From an uncultured Clostridium sp. (GTDB lineage: Bacteria; Bacillota; Clostridia; TANB77; CAG-508): 64,000 bases of DNA. Location: positions 1 through 64,000 of the forward strand of contig CABQAZ010000001.1 in NCBI GenBank assembly GCA_902462295.1. The letters are read 5' to 3'. Below, piece by piece: positions 61,900-64,000 of this stretch (its first letter is position 1; each line of letters starts with the position of its first letter). A model generated the notes under the pieces. The model was not told where the DNA came from. It ran no database searches and saw only the letters and a program-made list of their open reading frames with translations. Position numbers and translations under genes: made by a program.

Positions 61900-62013
61900 A
61901 TGAATGAAAAACAAAATATTCAAATTGAATATGGAAATGAAGATTTGAGAGAGATATTAATAGAATTATTAAAGGAACAATACATAAAATATATAATTGG
62001 CAATGATAGATAA
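61900..62013 (+). CDS. 37-residue protein upstream of the serine recombinase
   Basis: MNEKQNIQIEYGNEDLREIL then IELLKEQYIKYIIGNDR. AAAAGGAG lies 10 nt before the ATG. A small acidic helical protein directly upstream of and probably co-transcribed with the recombinase (38 bp gap). By position it could be the directionality factor for excision or a regulator; similar tiny genes often precede recombinases in Clostridia. Confidence 0.65.
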   Translation: MNEKQNIQIEYGNEDLREILIELLKEQYIKYIIGNDR

Positions 62014-62051
62014 AATCTTTTTTACTTCTAAAGAGGAGTGATTTTGATAAG

Positions 62052-63662
62052 ATGGATAATTCTTGTAAAAATATAAGAACAGCAAAATATATAAGGCTTT
62101 CAAGAGAAGATGGAGATGATAGAGAAAGTGAAAGTGTTGAAAATCAAAGAGATATTATAGACAATTATATATCAGAACATAAAGAATTAATTGAAAGTGG
62201 AGAATATGTTGATGATGGATATACTGGAACAAATTTTAATAGACCTGGATTTCTAAAAATGATAAAAGACATTGAGGATGAAAAAATAGATTGTATTATA
62301 ACAAAAGATTTATCAAGATTTGGAAGAGATCACATAGATACAGGATATTATTTAGAAAGATATTTACCAGCAAAAAATATTAGATATATCGCAATAGGAG
62401 ATAATGTAGATACTTTGAAAACAGATGGATTACAGTTTTTAACATTTAAGTTGAGTTTTAATGATTATTATGCACAAGATATATCAAATAAAATTAAAAG
62501 TGTAAAACAGAGAAAAATAGAAAAAGGAGAATATCAGGCTGGAATTCCACCATATGGTTATAAAAAAGATAAAGAAGTAAAGAATCATTTAGTTCCAGAT
62601 GAATACAGTTCAAAAATTGTAAAAGAAATATTTGATATGTATGTAAATAAAGGAATGTCAACTATAAAGATAGCGGATGAGTTAAATAGACGAGAAATAG
62701 AACCACCAGCAATATATTTAAAAATTCCTACATATATGAAAAAACAAAGTGTAAATCCTAATGGAAAATATGTATGGTTAAGAGCACAAATAGGAAAAAT
62801 TTTAAGAAATGAAGTATATCTTGGAAATGTGGTTGGAAGAAAGTATCAAAAGGTAAGCCATAAAATAGCGAAAGTAAGGTGTACCAGAAAAGAGGAACAT
62901 ATTGTATTAGAAAATATGCATAAGCCAATTATAGATGTTAATCTTTGGAATAAAGCACAAGATAAATTAAATCATTATACAAAAACAAGAGATAGAAAAT
63001 ACGATCATCCTTTAAAAGGAATAATATATTGTGGAGAATGTGGGAATAAAGCAACATTAAGATGTAGAGAAGAAAAAAGAAAAAATGGTAGTATTTGGAG
63101 TGCAACATATTTTATTTGTTCTAAAAGGAATAATTATAGTGGACTTTGCAAATGTAAACAAATTTCAGCCAAATTGATAGAAGAAATAATAAATAAAAAA
63201 GTAATAGAAGAAATAAAAAAAATAAACTTTTCAGAAAAAGAAATAAAGCAAATATATAAACAAGCAGAAAGGCAATCTGAAAGTGAAAGCAATTTATTGC
63301 AAATAAAATTACAGGAACTAAAAAATAAATTACAAAATATAGAAAATACAATAGAAGAAGTTTATCAAGATAAAATAAATAAAATTATACAAATAGAAGA
63401 TTTTAATATGATTTATGAAAAAAAGCAAAAAGAAAGAAATAAAATTTTAAAAGAAATAAAAAAGATAAATGAAAAATTGGAGAAAGATAAACAACAAACA
63501 AAAAAAGTAGATTTTGAAAAGATAAAACAAATAGCATATGAATTATTAAAAATGGAGAAAACCAATAAAATAATATTAGAAAAATTAATTAAAAAAATTG
63601 AATTTGATAAAGAACAAAATATAAAAATAAAATTTACATTTCAGAATTGTGCTAATAAATAA
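62052..63662 (+). CDS. Large serine recombinase of the pdaA element
   Basis: 536 residues. Resolvase catalytic domain (AKYIRLSRED with nucleophile S17, KDLSRFGRDHIDTGYYLERY), recombinase domain (~160-290: GIPPYGYKKDK...KIVKEIFDMY), a zinc ribbon (CGEC 327-330, C356, C366) and a long C-terminal coiled coil (~400-490) with a final beta segment. All key residues are present. It belongs to the group of phage, transposon and skin-element recombinases (SpoIVCA-like). Its 3' end abuts the right attachment core. Confidence 0.95.
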   Translation: MDNSCKNIRTAKYIRLSREDGDDRESESVENQRDIIDNYISEHKELIESGEYVDDGYTGTNFNRPGFLKMIKDIEDEKIDCIITKDLSRFGRDHIDTGYYLERYLPAKNIRYIAIGDNVDTLKTDGLQFLTFKLSFNDYYAQDISNKIKSVKQRKIEKGEYQAGIPPYGYKKDKEVKNHLVPDEYSSKIVKEIFDMYVNKGMSTIKIADELNRREIEPPAIYLKIPTYMKKQSVNPNGKYVWLRAQIGKILRNEVYLGNVVGRKYQKVSHKIAKVRCTRKEEHIVLENMHKPIIDVNLWNKAQDKLNHYTKTRDRKYDHPLKGIIYCGECGNKATLRCREEKRKNGSIWSATYFICSKRNNYSGLCKCKQISAKLIEEIINKKVIEEIKKINFSEKEIKQIYKQAERQSESESNLLQIKLQELKNKLQNIENTIEEVYQDKINKIIQIEDFNMIYEKKQKERNKILKEIKKINEKLEKDKQQTKKVDFEKIKQIAYELLKMEKTNKIILEKLIKKIEFDKEQNIKIKFTFQNCANK

Positions 63663-63691
63663 TAAATTAAAAAAAGAGTACATTAAAGAAT

Positions 63692-63705
63692 TAGGAAATC
63701 ATACA
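63692..63705 (+). repeat. Right attachment core of the pdaA element
   Basis: 14 bp identical to 60487-60500. Upstream in the pdaA frame only element sequence follows; downstream the PdaA frame resumes. Confidence 0.85.
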
Positions 63706-64000
63706 GTAAATCATAAAAGCTTACCAAGTATTTCAGATGAAGAAATTGAGAACGAAATAATGAAATTACATCAGGTTGTATTTGAAAAATTTAATTATGA
63801 AATGAAATATATGCGACCTCCAAAAGGAGAATTTAATGAAAGAACATTAAAGAAAACATCAGAACTTGGGTATAAAACAGTAATGTGGAGTTTTGCATAT
63901 TTTGACTGGGACGAAAAAAAGCAACCATCAATAGATGAAAGCCAAAAAATGATTATTAATAATTTTCATTGCGGAGAAATAATGTTATTACATCCAAATT
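63706..64000 (+). CDS. pdaA: 3' part of pdaA, cut by the window edge
   Basis: In the frame continuing from the core, the translation is VNHKSLPSISDEEIENEIMK, LHQVVFEKFNYEMKYMRPPK, GEFNERTLKKTSELGYKTVM, WSFAYFDWDEKKQPSIDESQ, K-M-I-I-N-N-F-H-C-G-E-I-M-L-L-H-P-N. It supplies the second His of the CE4 motif (NHTVNHKS), the R-P-P-K/G-E-F motif, and the C-terminal LLHP. There is no start codon or ribosome-binding site of its own, so it is expressed only if the element is removed. It runs off the window. Confidence 0.88.

Larger units (their letters stand above)
60487..63705. mobile_element. Skin-like intervening element inside pdaA
   Basis: The 14-bp core TAGGAAATCATACA occurs at 60487-60500 and 63692-63705, 3205 bp apart, inside the sequence coding for GNHT of PdaA. 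Joining the cores restores GHLVGNHTVNHKSLP in frame. Between them lie a PPP-type phosphatase, a 37-residue protein and a large serine recombinase whose stop is 29 bp from the right core. The element thus encodes its own excision enzyme, as in sigK skin elements. Confidence 0.88.

Noticed and set aside
1..64000. CRISPR arrays
   Set aside because: No regularly spaced short repeats with unique spacers were seen; the only tandem-like repeats are the two-copy modules at 39.9-41.2 kb.

Overview
The window is very AT-rich, uses Shine-Dalgarno starts throughout, and ends nearly all genes with TAA or TAG. It encodes Gram-positive PolC, Spo0A, IreB, RbgA, a glmS ribozyme, an agr-type quorum-sensing locus and a sporulation-type PdaA deacetylase. 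Together these point to a low-GC, spore-forming member of the Clostridia, probably a gut-type lineage. No rRNA, CRISPR array or complete insertion sequence was seen.

Layout. 1-1.5 kb: ireB-ruvX-DUF1292 housekeeping operon. 1.5-8.7 kb: a membrane protein, two proteins sharing an N-terminal domain (one with TPR-like repeats), an unknown gene flanked by inverted repeats, an ASCH-Nudix fusion, a cluster of eroded genes (2H phosphodiesterase, RhuM, GNAT), and rbgA. 8.7-11.3 kb: a lemA-DUF2207 pair, the second gene carrying a single-base frameshift. 11.5-19.9 kb: an 8.3-kb integrative mobilizable element (IME) in tRNA-Leu(UAA), bounded by perfect 57-bp repeats. It has a tyrosine integrase, excisionase-like protein, MobV relaxase with a pMV158-type oriT, an Fst/par-like type I toxin-antitoxin, an HD hydrolase with an unknown partner, and a TIR plus membrane-protein cassette that is a candidate defence system. 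19.9-26.6 kb: decayed fragments (dinD, tnpV, cutA, phosphotransferase), an intact radical SAM/SPASM enzyme with a small membrane protein, and an unknown two-gene operon. 26.6-39.8 kb: core genes including polC with two OB folds, a DnaA-box cluster, tetR-acyl-CoA synthetase, tRNA-His and tRNA-Gln, and spo0A. 39.8-41.6 kb: an island of duplicated small-toxin/antisense-RNA modules. 41.6-56.7 kb: surface or spore-surface-like proteins, polysaccharide deacetylase, pseudouridine synthases, M23 peptidase, glmS with its ribozyme, uvrC, patatin and an rRNA-methyltransferase-like protein. 56.8-59.8 kb: agrBD convergent with agrAC.

The most striking feature is at the right end. The sporulation gene pdaA is split by a 3.2-kb element (60487-63705) that carries a large serine recombinase, a very small protein and a PPP-type phosphatase. 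The junctions share a 14-bp core, and joining them restores the PdaA reading frame exactly. This is the architecture of skin-type elements that are excised during sporulation. It is probably the undescribed system of greatest interest here, followed by the TIR/membrane cassette and the antisense-controlled small-peptide loci.
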